Below are positions 22,230 through 32,364 of a stretch of DNA of 64,000 nucleotides, one piece after another. The stretch spans positions 1-64,000 of the forward strand of contig CALISD010000016.1 of the NCBI GenBank assembly GCA_938041955.1, given 5' to 3'. The notes under the pieces were generated by a model. It was not told the DNA's origin and searched no databases. It saw only the letters and a program-made list of their open reading frames with translations. Origin of the DNA: an uncultured Granulosicoccaceae bacterium. Lineage in GTDB: Bacteria; Pseudomonadota; Gammaproteobacteria; Granulosicoccales; Granulosicoccaceae. How positions within the stretch are numbered: position 1 is the first letter of the stretch; the number at the start of each line of letters is the position of its first letter. A program made the translations under genes and the position numbers.

Positions 22230-23357
22230 CTATAGCTTGTCCACTACGCTATGAATGGCAGCGACGCAGGAAGCACCCAGTTTCTTCGAGCGCTCATCCG
22301 ACCAGCCATATCGGTGATCAGGCAATTCCACATTATCTTTAAAAGGCATTTCCAATGTCATAGCAGCACAGCCGAAGTGCTCTGCTATAAAGCTGCTGCA
22401 AATACCGTAATTCGCAGAGCCAGACGGGGTTATCGGATAGCCGATTGTTGTTTGAAAGTCCGGGTTGATCGCCATCAGGTTGCTTTTAAAAAGCTCCTGA
22501 AGTGCTTTGCGTTCTTCAGTCCATGAATGAACCCCTTCAGTGCCCGCGATGAAGTTATACGGCAACGCTTCATCTCCATGAACGTCAAGATTAAAACTAA
22601 CCCCCGTCTGTCGCATTTTTTCCAGCACATAAAATACTTCAGGGGAATTTTCGAGCGTGCTCTTATCCCATTCACGATTTAAATTAATCCCACTCGCATT
22701 GGTTCGCAAATGACCGCGAAAAGTCCCATCGGGGTTCATATTGGGTACAACAAGAAACTCTGCTTTCTCAAGTAGCGCACGGGATACAGCATCTGTGTCA
22801 TCCAACAGTCGGTCGAGATAACCCTCCATCCACCACTCGGCCATAGACTCTCCCGGGTGCTGCCTGGCAATAGCCCAGATTTTTAATGGCTTATCACGAC
22901 TACCAATACGGATAAGATCTATATCTCTGCCATCCAGTGTTTTACCCAGAACTTCGACTGACGTTTTATGGTCAATAGAGCAAGCTGCGATGAGATCATC
23001 GTGGCGTTGCAGGGTATACGGTGCAAAGTAGGCAAACCAAACGGTGTCCGCCTCCGCATCAAGTGCGAAACTCAACACACCATCAGTGTATTGAGTTTCG
23101 ATGCGGAACCAGTCATCTCTATCGTAGGAGGCAACGACCCGATAATCTTTCCAACCATTAGGGTAGGAAGACGAACCCGCATTATCTATGTGTAGCTGGT
23201 ACCGGTTTCCAGACGTCGCGGTCATGCGAAAGAAAAACCACTGATAAAACTCACCACCCGCATCATGAGAGATCTTTAAACGAATATCTTCGGCATTTTC
23301 ACAAGCAACACATTCGATATTGCCGCCATCAAACTGGCTGCTAATCACTATAGACAT
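22230..23357 (-). CDS. M14-type cytosolic carboxypeptidase
   Basis: A 375-residue zinc carboxypeptidase of the M14D (cytosolic carboxypeptidase/AGBL-like) branch. An N-terminal beta-sandwich (about 1-120, with SSSYPNGWKDYRVVASYDRD) precedes the peptidase domain. Zinc ligands are His167 and Glu170 (RQHPGES) and His260 (DVHGDE); the NPDG and NLNREW motifs for substrate binding follow. No signal peptide is seen, so it acts in the cytoplasm. In eukaryotes relatives trim Glu side chains; bacterial substrates are largely unknown. Confidence 0.9.
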   Translation of the reverse strand: MSIVISSQFDGGNIECVACENAEDIRLKISHDAGGEFYQWFFFRMTATSGNRYQLHIDNAGSSSYPNGWKDYRVVASYDRDDWFRIETQYTDGVLSFALDAEADTVWFAYFAPYTLQRHDDLIAACSIDHKTSVEVLGKTLDGRDIDLIRIGSRDKPLKIWAIARQHPGESMAEWWMEGYLDRLLDDTDAVSRALLEKAEFLVVPNMNPDGTFRGHLRTNASGINLNREWDKSTLENSPEVFYVLEKMRQTGVSFNLDVHGDEALPYNFIAGTEGVHSWTEERKALQELFKSNLMAINPDFQTTIGYPITPSGSANYGICSSFIAEHFGCAAMTLEMPFKDNVELPDHRYGWSDERSKKLGASCVAAIHSVVDKL

Positions 23358-23414
23358 AATGGCTCTTGGTTTCGAAACAATCAGTTTTATTGTTGAGAGT
23401 AAGTATGAGTAGTA

Positions 23415-25343
23415 CTAAGGCAAGGATTCAATGAGCTCAAGAATTGAACTCACATCTGCCTCATCCGGCATACGCCAGTCACCACGAGGAGACAAACTGA
23501 CACTCCCGACTTTCGGACCTGAGGGCAGCGTGGTGCGTTTGAACTGATGCATATAAAAACGCTTAAAAAACAAAGCCAACCACTTTTTTATGATTGCGGG
23601 TTCATATTTATCTTTAAACGCCAGCTGCGCAAGCACATAGATTTTTTCTGCATTAAATCCATTGCGTAAATAATGATAGATAAAGAAGTCATGTAGTTCA
23701 TAGGGCCCGATAATGGATTCTGTGTGGTGCGCGACCTCATCCTCATTATCGTCTGCAGCTGGCACCAGCTCAGGTGATATCGGAGTATCCAGAATTCGCA
23801 ATAGCGCTTCAGATAATGCCTTGTCAGCCCGGTGCAACGCATACCAGCGCACCAGATAGATCACCAGGGTTTTTGGCACACTTGCATTGACATTATAGCT
23901 CGACATTTGATCCGCGTTGTAGGTACACCAACCGAGCGCGAGTTCCGAAAGGTCACCGGTACCGACAACAATACCATTCATCTGATTGGCCAGATCAAAC
24001 AGAATTTGAGTACGTTCACGCGCTTGCGCGTTCTCAAACACCACATCATGATCACCCGTATGAGCAAGATCTTTAAGATGTTGCTCTACTGAGGCATCGA
24101 TACGCACCTCTTTAAGGTTGGCTCCTGCAGAAGCGCTAAGCATACGTGCACTTTCCAATGTGTGCTCACTGGTGGCAGGACCGGGCAGCGTAATCGCACA
24201 CAGATCACTTCGATCCTTATCCAGCAGTGCGAGCGCATCAAGGCAAACTAAAAAAGCCAGCGTTGAATCAAGACCACCAGAGACACCCAGCACCAGAGTT
24301 TTTGAGTACGCCGCCATCATTCGCCGTGCGAGACCGGTACTCTGGATTTTTAATATCTCACTGGCGCGCTCACCAAACTCAAGTTCGTCATCAGGGATAA
24401 AAGGCTTGCTATCAAAAGAACGAATCAGACTTTTGAGGCTTAGCTTGCGTGCTTTGCCATTGTGCCGATACGGTACCGGTCTTTCGCTATTGGCGAACGT
24501 GCCGTTTTTTGTTCGATCGTGGCGTATCTTCTGCCAGTCAAACTCACAGATTATCTGGCTACCAGTCAGAGAGAAGCGTTCAGACTCTGCTGCCAGCACA
24601 CCGTTTTCTGCAAAGATATGATGGCCGCCGAAGACTATATCTTTGGTCGATTCTGTCGGACCACATGACGCATATAAATACGCACACATGCCTTGAGCAC
24701 TGGCCATGCGGATAAGATCACGTCGATAGCTCGCCTTTGACACCAACTCGTCACTGGCTGACAAATTAACGATCAGCTCGGCGCCGGCTCTGACGTGAGA
24801 CATCGAAGGTGGTGCCGGGTGCCACAAGTCTTCACAGATCTCGACCGCAAACATGGATTCACCAATCGCAAATAGTTGCTCTGTGGCGATAACAAATTGA
24901 CCAAGTACGGGGTGATCCACACATTGCTCAATACCCTGGCCCGATACAAACCAGCGTTTGTCATAAAACTCACCGTAATTCGGGTGAGAGGTTTTTGGCA
25001 CAGCACCCAGCACCTGGCCGTTCTGGCAGACAAATCCAACATTCAATAATCGACCGTCTTGCAGACGCCAGGGTGCACCCACCACCACAATGCGGTCATC
25101 GGTGGCCTGGGCTATCTGATAAAGCGCCTCTTCACACTGATCAACCATCGACTGATTGAAGAAGAGATCTTCGCAGGTGTAGCCACTGATGCCGAGTTCA
25201 GGGAACAACAACAACGAGACATCGGCGAAATCTGCATGCTGCATCGCCTCTATTATTCGTTCTGCATTACGTTTCGGATTGCCAATCGCTACCACCGGTG
25301 CGATGGCTGCTATTCGGACAAAGCCATAATCTGCATAATTCAT
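23415..25343 (-). CDS. nadE: Glutamine-dependent NAD+ synthetase
   Basis: Catalyses the last step of NAD synthesis, amidating nicotinic acid adenine dinucleotide with glutamine-derived ammonia. At 642 residues it is the two-domain glutaminase-synthetase type. The N-terminal nitrilase-like domain has Glu in LLFPELGISGYT, Lys in VPKTSHPNYGEFYDKRWF, and the catalytic Cys in VEICEDLW. The C-terminal synthetase has the P-loop LGVSGGLDST near 356 and the GTGDLSELALGW motif. The start lies 208 bases from divergent sthA. Confidence 0.94.
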   Translation of the reverse strand: MNYADYGFVRIAAIAPVVAIGNPKRNAERIIEAMQHADFADVSLLLFPELGISGYTCEDLFFNQSMVDQCEEALYQIAQATDDRIVVVGAPWRLQDGRLLNVGFVCQNGQVLGAVPKTSHPNYGEFYDKRWFVSGQGIEQCVDHPVLGQFVIATEQLFAIGESMFAVEICEDLWHPAPPSMSHVRAGAELIVNLSASDELVSKASYRRDLIRMASAQGMCAYLYASCGPTESTKDIVFGGHHIFAENGVLAAESERFSLTGSQIICEFDWQKIRHDRTKNGTFANSERPVPYRHNGKARKLSLKSLIRSFDSKPFIPDDELEFGERASEILKIQSTGLARRMMAAYSKTLVLGVSGGLDSTLAFLVCLDALALLDKDRSDLCAITLPGPATSEHTLESARMLSASAGANLKEVRIDASVEQHLKDLAHTGDHDVVFENAQARERTQILFDLANQMNGIVVGTGDLSELALGWCTYNADQMSSYNVNASVPKTLVIYLVRWYALHRADKALSEALLRILDTPISPELVPAADDNEDEVAHHTESIIGPYELHDFFIYHYLRNGFNAEKIYVLAQLAFKDKYEPAIIKKWLALFFKRFYMHQFKRTTLPSGPKVGSVSLSPRGDWRMPDEADVSSILELIESLP

Positions 25344-25551
25344 GCGTATATTCTAGCGCGGATTGGTCAAATGAACCGGTAGGCCGAAGTTTTTATCGTC
25401 GATTCAGGCGGTTTGGTAAGTGTTCGACCACACACCCGACGTTTTACAATGCCGACGGGCCGCATGGCGGCCAGAACGAAGTGATCTAAGGGTTCCGTAT
25501 GGTCCCTATCTGGAATTCTGCCCATTAGGGGCTTGGTAAACTGTTCATATC
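25344..25551. other. Divergent intergenic region, nadE and sthA
   Basis: A spacer of 208 bases between two divergent NAD(P)-metabolism genes, so shared regulation is conceivable. I could not identify an operator. Confidence 0.35.
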
Positions 25552-27030
25552 ATGGCAATAAAAGAATACGACTCAATTGTGATTGGTTCCGGGCCTGCTG
25601 GTGAAGGCGCCTCGATGAAGCTCGCCAAATGCGGCCAGAATGTCGCGATGATCGAGCACTATCGCGATGTCGGTGGCGGTTGTACCCACTGGGGCACGAT
25701 ACCAAGCAAATCACTGCGCCACTCAGTTCAGATGGTCAGTCGATTCAGACAGGATCCGATCTTCCGACGAATTGCAGGGCATGTCGATGTCACCTGGCAG
25801 GAACTGGTCAAATCGGCGCAGTCTGTTATTGATGATCAAGTAAGCATGCGCGAGAGCTTTTATTTTAGAAACCGGGTCGATCTACTTCGCGGCAGCGCAA
25901 GCTTTCTTGATGAAAACACCATAAGCGTTCTATCAAAAAACGGCCGTGAAGAAATCTGCAAAGCCAAAAATATAGTCATTGCCACTGGCTCTATTCCCTA
26001 CCGCCCGGACGACATTGACTTCTCAGACCCGAGAATCTGCGACAGTGACACTATTCTGGATATCGACTTTGTCCCCCGATCAATCATTATCTATGGTGCA
26101 GGTGTTATCGGCTGCGAATACGCCTCCATTTTCGGCAACCTGGGGGTCAAAGTTGATCTGGTCAATACCCGTGATCGCTTGTTGTCATTCCTCGATGGAG
26201 AAATAGCAGACGCGCTCGGCTACCACTTTCGCGAAATCGGTGTGACGGTCAGAAACAACGAAACCTACGAAAGCGTAGAGACCGATGATGACTCTATGGT
26301 CCTGCATCTGCAAAGCGGAAAGCGCTTCAAAGCAGACGTTATGCTGTGGGCAAATGGCCGCTCAGGTGCGACAGACAAGCTCGATCTGGAGAAAGCAGGC
26401 TTAACACCCAATAGCCGCAAACAGATCGAAGTAGACGAATACTACAGATCTTCAGTGCCGCATATTTATGCTGTCGGTGATGTTGTAGGCGCACCGGGCC
26501 TTGCCAGTGCCGGTTATGACCAAGGGCGCTTTGCCGGTACGCATATCGGCGAGGGGCATTGCGATACCCGACTGATAAGCGACATTCCGACCGGAATCTA
26601 CACAGACCCCGAGATCAGTTCTATCGGCTTAACCGAAGCAGAACTGACAGAACAAAAAGTGCCTTATGAGGTAGGAAGATCACTATTCCGCTCCATCGCC
26701 CGTGCACAAATCACCGGCCAAACCACAGGGATGTTAAAGATATTATTTAATACCCAAACGCTGGAGATTTTAGGTATCCACTGTTTCGGCTATCAGTCTT
26801 CAGAGATCATTCACATTGGCCAGGCCATCATGCGTCAACCCGGTGATGGTAATCGTGTCACCTACTTTACCGAAAATACTTTTAACTATCCGACCATGGC
26901 AGAAGCCTATCGAGTGGCTGCATTGAATGGTTTAAATCGAATTCAATGGCAGGAGCATGATCGCGATCAAAGCAGCAGTGACACCGGTTCATGTGATCCC
27001 GGTTCGTCTGATGAAAGTGAATCCGGCTAG
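25552..27030 (+). CDS. sthA: Soluble (Si-specific) NAD(P)+ transhydrogenase
   Basis: A soluble flavoprotein that passes hydride between NADPH and NAD+. The 492 residues include the FAD motif [10 protein letters not shown] (10-19), the redox region [18 protein letters not shown] with one Cys replaced as is typical of SthA, the NAD(P) motif [12 protein letters not shown] near 180, and YAVGDV near 305. E. coli SthA has 466 residues; the extra C-terminal part (about 25 residues, ending in a Ser/Asp/Gly-rich stretch) is unusual and probably disordered. It is divergent from nadE. Confidence 0.95.
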   Translation: MAIKEYDSIVIGSGPAGEGASMKLAKCGQNVAMIEHYRDVGGGCTHWGTIPSKSLRHSVQMVSRFRQDPIFRRIAGHVDVTWQELVKSAQSVIDDQVSMRESFYFRNRVDLLRGSASFLDENTISVLSKNGREEICKAKNIVIATGSIPYRPDDIDFSDPRICDSDTILDIDFVPRSIIIYGAGVIGCEYASIFGNLGVKVDLVNTRDRLLSFLDGEIADALGYHFREIGVTVRNNETYESVETDDDSMVLHLQSGKRFKADVMLWANGRSGATDKLDLEKAGLTPNSRKQIEVDEYYRSSVPHIYAVGDVVGAPGLASAGYDQGRFAGTHIGEGHCDTRLISDIPTGIYTDPEISSIGLTEAELTEQKVPYEVGRSLFRSIARAQITGQTTGMLKILFNTQTLEILGIHCFGYQSSEIIHIGQAIMRQPGDGNRVTYFTENTFNYPTMAEAYRVAALNGLNRIQWQEHDRDQSSSDTGSCDPGSSDESESG

Positions 27031-27092
27031 ACGAAAACAACCCTTCAGTTACACTGCGCGTGGTAATTAGACTGTAACCACCGGACAACAGT

Positions 27093-28277
27093 ATGCGAAC
27101 AACAGTCACCTCTTTCCTTCGGGATCTGTCGCTGCCTGCCATTAGCGCAGGTTTTATTGCCGTTATCGTTGGCTATACCAGCTCTGTTGCCATTATTTTT
27201 CAGGCGGCAGCGGTGTCAGGTGCCAGTGCGGAACAGGTGAATTCATGGATAGGTGCACTTGGCATCGGCATGGGTCTCAGCACCATTGTATTATCACTCT
27301 ATTATAAAGCGCCTATTCTGACAGCATGGTCAACACCCGGTGCGGCCTTACTCGCGACCAGCACTGCCTCACTTAGTCTTTCGCAACTAACTGCTGCATT
27401 TATGTTTTCTGCAATGCTGATCATCATTGCAGGGCTAAGCGGGTGGTTTGAGAAAATCATGGACCGCATTCCGATCTCACTGGCTTCAGCGATGCTGGCG
27501 GGCATTCTGTTTAATTTCGGTATGAACGTTTTTGTTTCTATGCAAACTGAGTTGATGCTCGCCATTGCGATGTTTGTCACCTACCTGCTAATCAAACTGA
27601 TCGTGCCGCGATATGCTGTGATAGCAGCGTTAATCGCAGGGATTGTTGTCGCATGGCTAAACGGTTTTGCATTTAAATCGGTAAGTCTTGCAGTAACACA
27701 TCCTGTCTTTGTATCACCCGATTTTACGCTCGCAAGTTTACTTGGCATTGGCGTGCCATTATTCGTGGTCACCATGACGGCGCAGAATATTCCAGGTATC
27801 GCCACCCTGCGTGCAGCGGGTTACCAAACGCCTGTGTCTCCAGTGATCACCGCCACCGGTGTGATCACTTTATTGCTGGCACCATTCGGTTGCTTTGCAT
27901 TAAACATGGCGGCAATTACTGCCGCGATTTGTATGGGAGAAAACGCCGGTGAAGATCCTGAGCGGCGCTATACGGCGAGTGTGGCAGCAGGCATTTTTTA
28001 TCTGATCCTTGGCATCTTTGGCGCCACGGTCGGTGCTTTTCTCGCCTCTGTGCCGAACGAACTTATCTTAACCATTGCAAGTCTGGCTCTGTTTTCAACC
28101 ATTGCCGGCAGTTTGGCCACAGCGCTCGCCACCGTAGAGCAACGAGAGCCTGCACTGATCACTTTTTTAATGACCGCATCGGGTGTTAGCCTGTTTGGAA
28201 TAGGTGCGGCTTTTTGGGGATTATTGTTTGGTGGTTTTGCACTACTGATAAGCACTCTGCGGAAACCTGAAACGTGA
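27093..28277 (+). CDS. BenE family benzoate/H+ symporter-like transporter
   Basis: A 394-residue inner-membrane protein with about 11-12 hydrophobic helices and BenE family patterns: LPAISAGFIAVIVGYTSSVAIIFQAA near the start (helix 1), WSTPGAALLA near 74, NIPGIATLRAAGYQ near 230 and a GENAGEDPERRY loop near 288. BenE of Acinetobacter takes up benzoate, but no aromatic-degradation genes are nearby and family members can differ in substrate. It is downstream of sthA by 62 bases, possibly co-transcribed. Confidence 0.9.
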   Translation: MRTTVTSFLRDLSLPAISAGFIAVIVGYTSSVAIIFQAAAVSGASAEQVNSWIGALGIGMGLSTIVLSLYYKAPILTAWSTPGAALLATSTASLSLSQLTAAFMFSAMLIIIAGLSGWFEKIMDRIPISLASAMLAGILFNFGMNVFVSMQTELMLAIAMFVTYLLIKLIVPRYAVIAALIAGIVVAWLNGFAFKSVSLAVTHPVFVSPDFTLASLLGIGVPLFVVTMTAQNIPGIATLRAAGYQTPVSPVITATGVITLLLAPFGCFALNMAAITAAICMGENAGEDPERRYTASVAAGIFYLILGIFGATVGAFLASVPNELILTIASLALFSTIAGSLATALATVEQREPALITFLMTASGVSLFGIGAAFWGLLFGGFALLISTLRKPET

Positions 28278-28469
28278 GCAAGGGATGATGTCACGCCCAG
28301 AAAACCGATAGTACCGGGCAGGACACCCGGAACTGATCCACTCGCTCACGCGTCGGGTTTGCGAGTTGGATTAACGCCAAAGATTTAATAAACCTACGCA
28401 CCTACACGATACGCCTCATATTGCCTGGGGCATTACACAATCCGCTTTCACCGGAAATACATCGAAAAG
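28278..28469. other. Convergent intergenic region
   Basis: A spacer of 192 bases between convergent BenE and argH genes. I saw no hairpin followed by a T tract and no repeat. Confidence 0.3.
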
Positions 28470-29891
28470 TTAGAAATAGGCATTACCTATTCTCTTACGA
28501 GCTTCTTCAATAGCACTTTTTACCTGCGCCGGCGCCGTGCCACCCATATGATCACGTGCTGCAACAGACCCTTCAAGAGTTAGAACCGAGAACACATCTT
28601 CCTCGATATCTGCGCTAAACCCCTGCAGCTCTTCCAGTGAAAATTCGCTTAAGTCTCTGCCCTGCTGAATGCCATAAGCTACCGCTTTACCTACCACTTC
28701 ATGGCTGTCTCTAAAGGCCATTCCGCGTTTCACCAGATAGTCAGCAAGGTCAGTCGCAGTGGCAAAGCCTTTAAGCGCTGCATTCCGCATGCTGTCAGGC
28801 TTTGCTTCAATAGCAGGAATCATATCTGCAAAGGCGCGCAAGCAGCCCATCAGCGTATCTATAGTGTCAAACAGGGGTTCTTTGTCTTCCTGATTATCTT
28901 TGTTGTAGGCCAGTGGCTGAGACTTCATTAAAGTTAGCAGACTGACCAAATGACCATTAACGCGGCCGGTCTTACCGCGCACCAGCTCTGGCACATCGGG
29001 ATTTTTCTTCTGCGGCATAATGCTTGAGCCGGTACAGAATCGATCGGGCAATTCGATAAAATCAAACTGCGCAGAAGACCAGAGCACCAGTTCTTCTGAA
29101 ATTCTCGAAAGATGGGTCATTATAATGGCCGCACTCGCGCAGAATTCGATCGCGAAATCCCGATCACTTACCGCATCAAGCGAGTTTCTTGCAACACTGG
29201 CAAAACCGAGTAGCTCACAACTGTATTGCCGGTCAATCGGGTAGGTCGTGCCGGCCAGCGCTGCAGCACCCAGTGGCATCACATTAACCCGCTTGTTGCA
29301 GTCATGCAGACGTTCAATATCACGCGAGATCATTTCAAACCAAGCCATCACATGGTGGCCAAAAGTGACAGGCTGAGCAGTTTGCAAATGGGTAAAGCCA
29401 GGCATGATTACATCGGCATTACGCTCTGCAAGCGTAAGCATGCCATGTTGCAGGCGCTGCGCCTCTGCTATCAGCACATCTATCGCCTCACGCATATACA
29501 GGCGAATGTCTGTGGCGACCTGATCATTTCTAGAGCGCCCGGTATGCAATCGCTTACCGGCGTCACCGATGCGATCGGTCAACCGCGCTTCGATATTCAT
29601 GTGTACATCTTCAAGCGCCACGGACCACGGAAACTCACCGGCCTCTATTTCCTGGCTGATCTCCTCCAGACCCTGAAGAATTTTTTCAACATCCTGCGCA
29701 GACAATACCCCGGTTTTGCCCAACATCTGGGCATGCGCGCGTGAGCAATTAATATCCTGTTGTGCCATTCGTTGATCAAACGTGACCGACGCGGTAAACG
29801 CCTGCACGAATTCATCAGTGGATTCGCTAAAACGGCCGCCCCACAACTGATTGCTTTTATCTTTTTTGTCTTTGCTCATTGAATCCGGCAT
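28470..29891 (-). CDS. argH: Argininosuccinate lyase
   Basis: Final step of arginine synthesis, cleaving argininosuccinate to arginine and fumarate. At 473 residues it has [14 protein letters not shown] near the N-terminus, the [13 protein letters not shown] block near 117, the [16 protein letters not shown] block near 160, and the signature loop [12 protein letters not shown] near 288. An ATG at 29879 (MSKDKK) is an equally likely start. argH next to divergent hemC-hemD is a gammaproteobacterial arrangement seen in Pseudomonas. Confidence 0.96.
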   Translation of the reverse strand: MPDSMSKDKKDKSNQLWGGRFSESTDEFVQAFTASVTFDQRMAQQDINCSRAHAQMLGKTGVLSAQDVEKILQGLEEISQEIEAGEFPWSVALEDVHMNIEARLTDRIGDAGKRLHTGRSRNDQVATDIRLYMREAIDVLIAEAQRLQHGMLTLAERNADVIMPGFTHLQTAQPVTFGHHVMAWFEMISRDIERLHDCNKRVNVMPLGAAALAGTTYPIDRQYSCELLGFASVARNSLDAVSDRDFAIEFCASAAIIMTHLSRISEELVLWSSAQFDFIELPDRFCTGSSIMPQKKNPDVPELVRGKTGRVNGHLVSLLTLMKSQPLAYNKDNQEDKEPLFDTIDTLMGCLRAFADMIPAIEAKPDSMRNAALKGFATATDLADYLVKRGMAFRDSHEVVGKAVAYGIQQGRDLSEFSLEELQGFSADIEEDVFSVLTLEGSVAARDHMGGTAPAQVKSAIEEARKRIGNAYF

Positions 29892-30034
29892 CTGGGCGGG
29901 CTTTACGCCACGCCAGTATAAATAAACGATTATTGGTGAATCCTCATTGCTGATATTATCAGCTTGGCGCTAACCGGTCAGTTTTGACGGTACGACCAAT
30001 CCCAAAGCCTTCGCTGCACGGTAGACATTCCCGC

Positions 30035-30958
30035 ATGCCAGATACTCTCAGAATCGCGACACGAAAAAGCCCGCTCGCACTTTGGCAGGCTGAAGAGGTG
30101 CAAAGGCATCTGGCACTTGCAGGTGCCGGGTCAGAATTAATAAAGATGTCGACTCGTGGCGACGAAATACTTGATCAGCCGTTAGCAAAAATCGGTGGTA
30201 AAGGACTTTTCATCAAAGAGCTGCAAAGAGGCATGCTGGACGGGCGTGCGGATATGGCGGCCCACTCAATGAAAGATCTGCCCGCCGAGTTTCCAGAGGG
30301 ACTGCATCTGGGTGCAGTAATGAAACGCGAAAACCCGACTGACGCTTTCGTATCAAATAAATACGATAACCTTGATGAACTTCCGGAGGCCGCAGTGGTT
30401 GGTACCTGCAGCCTGCGCCGGCGCTGTCAGTTACTGGCAAAGTACCCACATCTAACCGTTATAGATTTGCGCGGAAACGTCAACACCCGACTTGCCAAAC
30501 TCGATTCCGGCCGTTATGACGCTATTATTCTGGCAAGCGCCGGACTGATACGTCTGGAACTGCAGTCGCGAATAAAATCTCAGATTGATGTTGAGATCAT
30601 GCTGCCGGCCTGTGCTCAGGGCGCCGTTGGCGTAGAGTGCAAAGTCGACGACATTAAAACCAACCAACTGCTCACACATTTGCACGACGATGATACCGCC
30701 AGCCGGGTAGCGTGCGAGCGCAGCCTGAACGCCTATCTGGGGGGCAGTTGCCAAACACCTATCGCAGCATATGCAGAGCTAGAAGGAGATACGCTAACTT
30801 TACGAGGATTGATCGGCACACCCGATGGTAGCCGCATACTGACGGCACAAGCTTCAGATCATCGTGATAATGCCCAGGCGCTGGGTAATTCGGTAGGCGA
30901 GCAGTTACTCGACGCTGGTGCGCAGGAGATTATAGATGCACTGGCACTGCCAGTATGA
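30035..30958 (+). CDS. hemC: Porphobilinogen deaminase (hydroxymethylbilane synthase)
   Basis: Polymerises four porphobilinogens to hydroxymethylbilane in haem synthesis. From the ATG at 30035 the protein has 307 residues, starting MPDTLRIATRKSPLALWQAE as usual. It includes KDLPAEFPEGL, GTCSLRRRCQLL, the DLRGNVNTRL region and the cofactor Cys in YLGGSCQTPIAAY near 243. An upstream start at 29984 adds 17 non-conserved residues. hemD follows by about 50 bases. Confidence 0.95.
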   Translation: MPDTLRIATRKSPLALWQAEEVQRHLALAGAGSELIKMSTRGDEILDQPLAKIGGKGLFIKELQRGMLDGRADMAAHSMKDLPAEFPEGLHLGAVMKRENPTDAFVSNKYDNLDELPEAAVVGTCSLRRRCQLLAKYPHLTVIDLRGNVNTRLAKLDSGRYDAIILASAGLIRLELQSRIKSQIDVEIMLPACAQGAVGVECKVDDIKTNQLLTHLHDDDTASRVACERSLNAYLGGSCQTPIAAYAELEGDTLTLRGLIGTPDGSRILTAQASDHRDNAQALGNSVGEQLLDAGAQEIIDALALPV

Positions 30959-31007
30959 ACATTTCCTATAGTCGCCGCAGGAACCACCAACGGATTCGCT
31001 ACCCTCT

Positions 31008-31775
31008 TTGAACGATGTGGAAAAATCACTAGGCAATATAAGCGTTTTGGTTACCCGGCCTGCGCACCAGGCATCTGGCTTTACTCAGCGGTTGGAAGAA
31101 GCGGGCGGTATCACTTCAATTGGTTTGCCGACAATAAAAATACAGTATGTAAAAACCGACGTTGATGTAGCACTGAAAAGTGATATCAACATTTTTACCA
31201 GTGTTAATTCGGTTATTGGCGCGCATCGTTGCTCTGCACTCCCCTGGGCTTGCCCTGGTAAAACGGCCGCTATTGGTATCGCCACTGCCAGCGCGCTGAA
31301 ATCACACGGTGTCAGCGTTGATTTCGAGCCTGCCAGCGGTGCCGGTAGTGAAGCATTGCTGCTGGAAATATTAAATGTAAACAGCAAATCTGCAATCACG
31401 ATTATCCGTGGAGACAGCGGGCGTGAAAAACTTCGCAACTCGCTAACGGAAGCCGGTTCAGTAGTCGATTACCTGACCGTCTACAAAAGAATATTGCCTG
31501 ACTATACGAATGCAGAGCTCAATAGACTCTTAACGCCGGCACTGCCCGATATTATCTCCGTCACCAGTGACCTTGGTCTGACCAATCTATTGAAAATCGT
31601 TCCAGTCGAGCTCCGGGCCGAACTGAAAACCCGCCCGCTGGTGGTTAACAGTGAACGATGCGCCAGCCTTGCAAGATCCAACGGCTTTGCCGGAGAAATT
31701 GCGATCGCCGATCCGCCTGGCGACGATGGCCAGGTGACAGAAATTTTACGCATGGCTTTGCAACTCAAAAAATAA
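31008..31775 (+). CDS. hemD: Uroporphyrinogen-III synthase
   Basis: Cyclises hydroxymethylbilane to uroporphyrinogen III. The protein has about 255 residues with SVLVTRPAHQASGF at the start, INIFTSVNSVIGA near 60 (the F-T-S-x-N-x-V motif), a central VDYLTVYKR hinge, and ISVTSDLGLTNLL near 181. No good ATG is in frame; TTG at 31008 or GTG at 31017 are the options. HemD is poorly conserved and the call also rests on the adjacent hemC. The usual hemX and hemY do not follow. Confidence 0.88.
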   Translation: MNDVEKSLGNISVLVTRPAHQASGFTQRLEEAGGITSIGLPTIKIQYVKTDVDVALKSDINIFTSVNSVIGAHRCSALPWACPGKTAAIGIATASALKSHGVSVDFEPASGAGSEALLLEILNVNSKSAITIIRGDSGREKLRNSLTEAGSVVDYLTVYKRILPDYTNAELNRLLTPALPDIISVTSDLGLTNLLKIVPVELRAELKTRPLVVNSERCASLARSNGFAGEIAIADPPGDDGQVTEILRMALQLKK

Positions 31776-31980
31776 CGCTGCAATCCTGCCTGGAATAACT
31801 CCCGGTCTTCCACAGACAGAGCTCGACTACGTGTCCTGGTTCACAAAACCCAGCGTCCGTAGCAGATGCTCCTCCGCAACTCTCAACCCTTAACTTCAGA
31901 TGCCGACCAAGTCTTAAGGTGCTCCGTAGATTCTGAGCGCAAACCATTAATACCGCACTGATTTCTTAGAAGGTTTGACC
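31776..31980. other. Intergenic region before the DUF4398 genes
   Basis: A spacer of 205 bases. It probably holds the promoter of the lipoprotein pair; no repeat or RNA gene was recognised. GAAGG lies just before the ATG at 31981. Confidence 0.35.
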
Positions 31981-32334
31981 ATGACTATTCAATTTTTCAA
32001 GGCCAGCGCACTTAAAACAAGTGTAGTGGCTATAGCTTTCGGGGCTTTGCTTGCAGGTTGTGCTGCGCCAAAGCAAGGTCCGATGTTTGATCACGCATCT
32101 ACCGCAATAAGAGCCGCTCAAACCGCCGGTGCGCTGGAATATGCACCTGATCACTACCTAAAAGCTAACGAAATTTTCCGGAAGGCAGAGGCAATGCAGC
32201 AACGACGCCGCACAGAACGCGCACAGAAATTGCTGGAACTTGCAACGGCCCAGGCGAGTTTAGCCAAAGCGATCAGTGAGGCTGCGCAAGCGGAGTCTTC
32301 ACTAGGTTACATCCGCACAGGCATGGCTCGCTAA
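31981..32334 (+). CDS. DUF4398 domain lipoprotein
   Basis: A 117-residue lipoprotein: signal peptide with lipobox LAGC (Cys27), then a helical DUF4398 domain (HASTAIRAAQTAGALEYAPDHYLKANE, continuing as A/E/K-rich helices). The role of DUF4398 is not established; it often occurs in proteins next to or fused with OmpA domains. That is the case here, since the next gene has both. An outer-membrane-attached periplasmic helical protein is expected. Confidence 0.8.
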   Translation: MTIQFFKASALKTSVVAIAFGALLAGCAAPKQGPMFDHASTAIRAAQTAGALEYAPDHYLKANEIFRKAEAMQQRRRTERAQKLLELATAQASLAKAISEAAQAESSLGYIRTGMAR

Positions 32335-32364
32335 CCTAGCAAACGTAATCATTACGGAATAAGC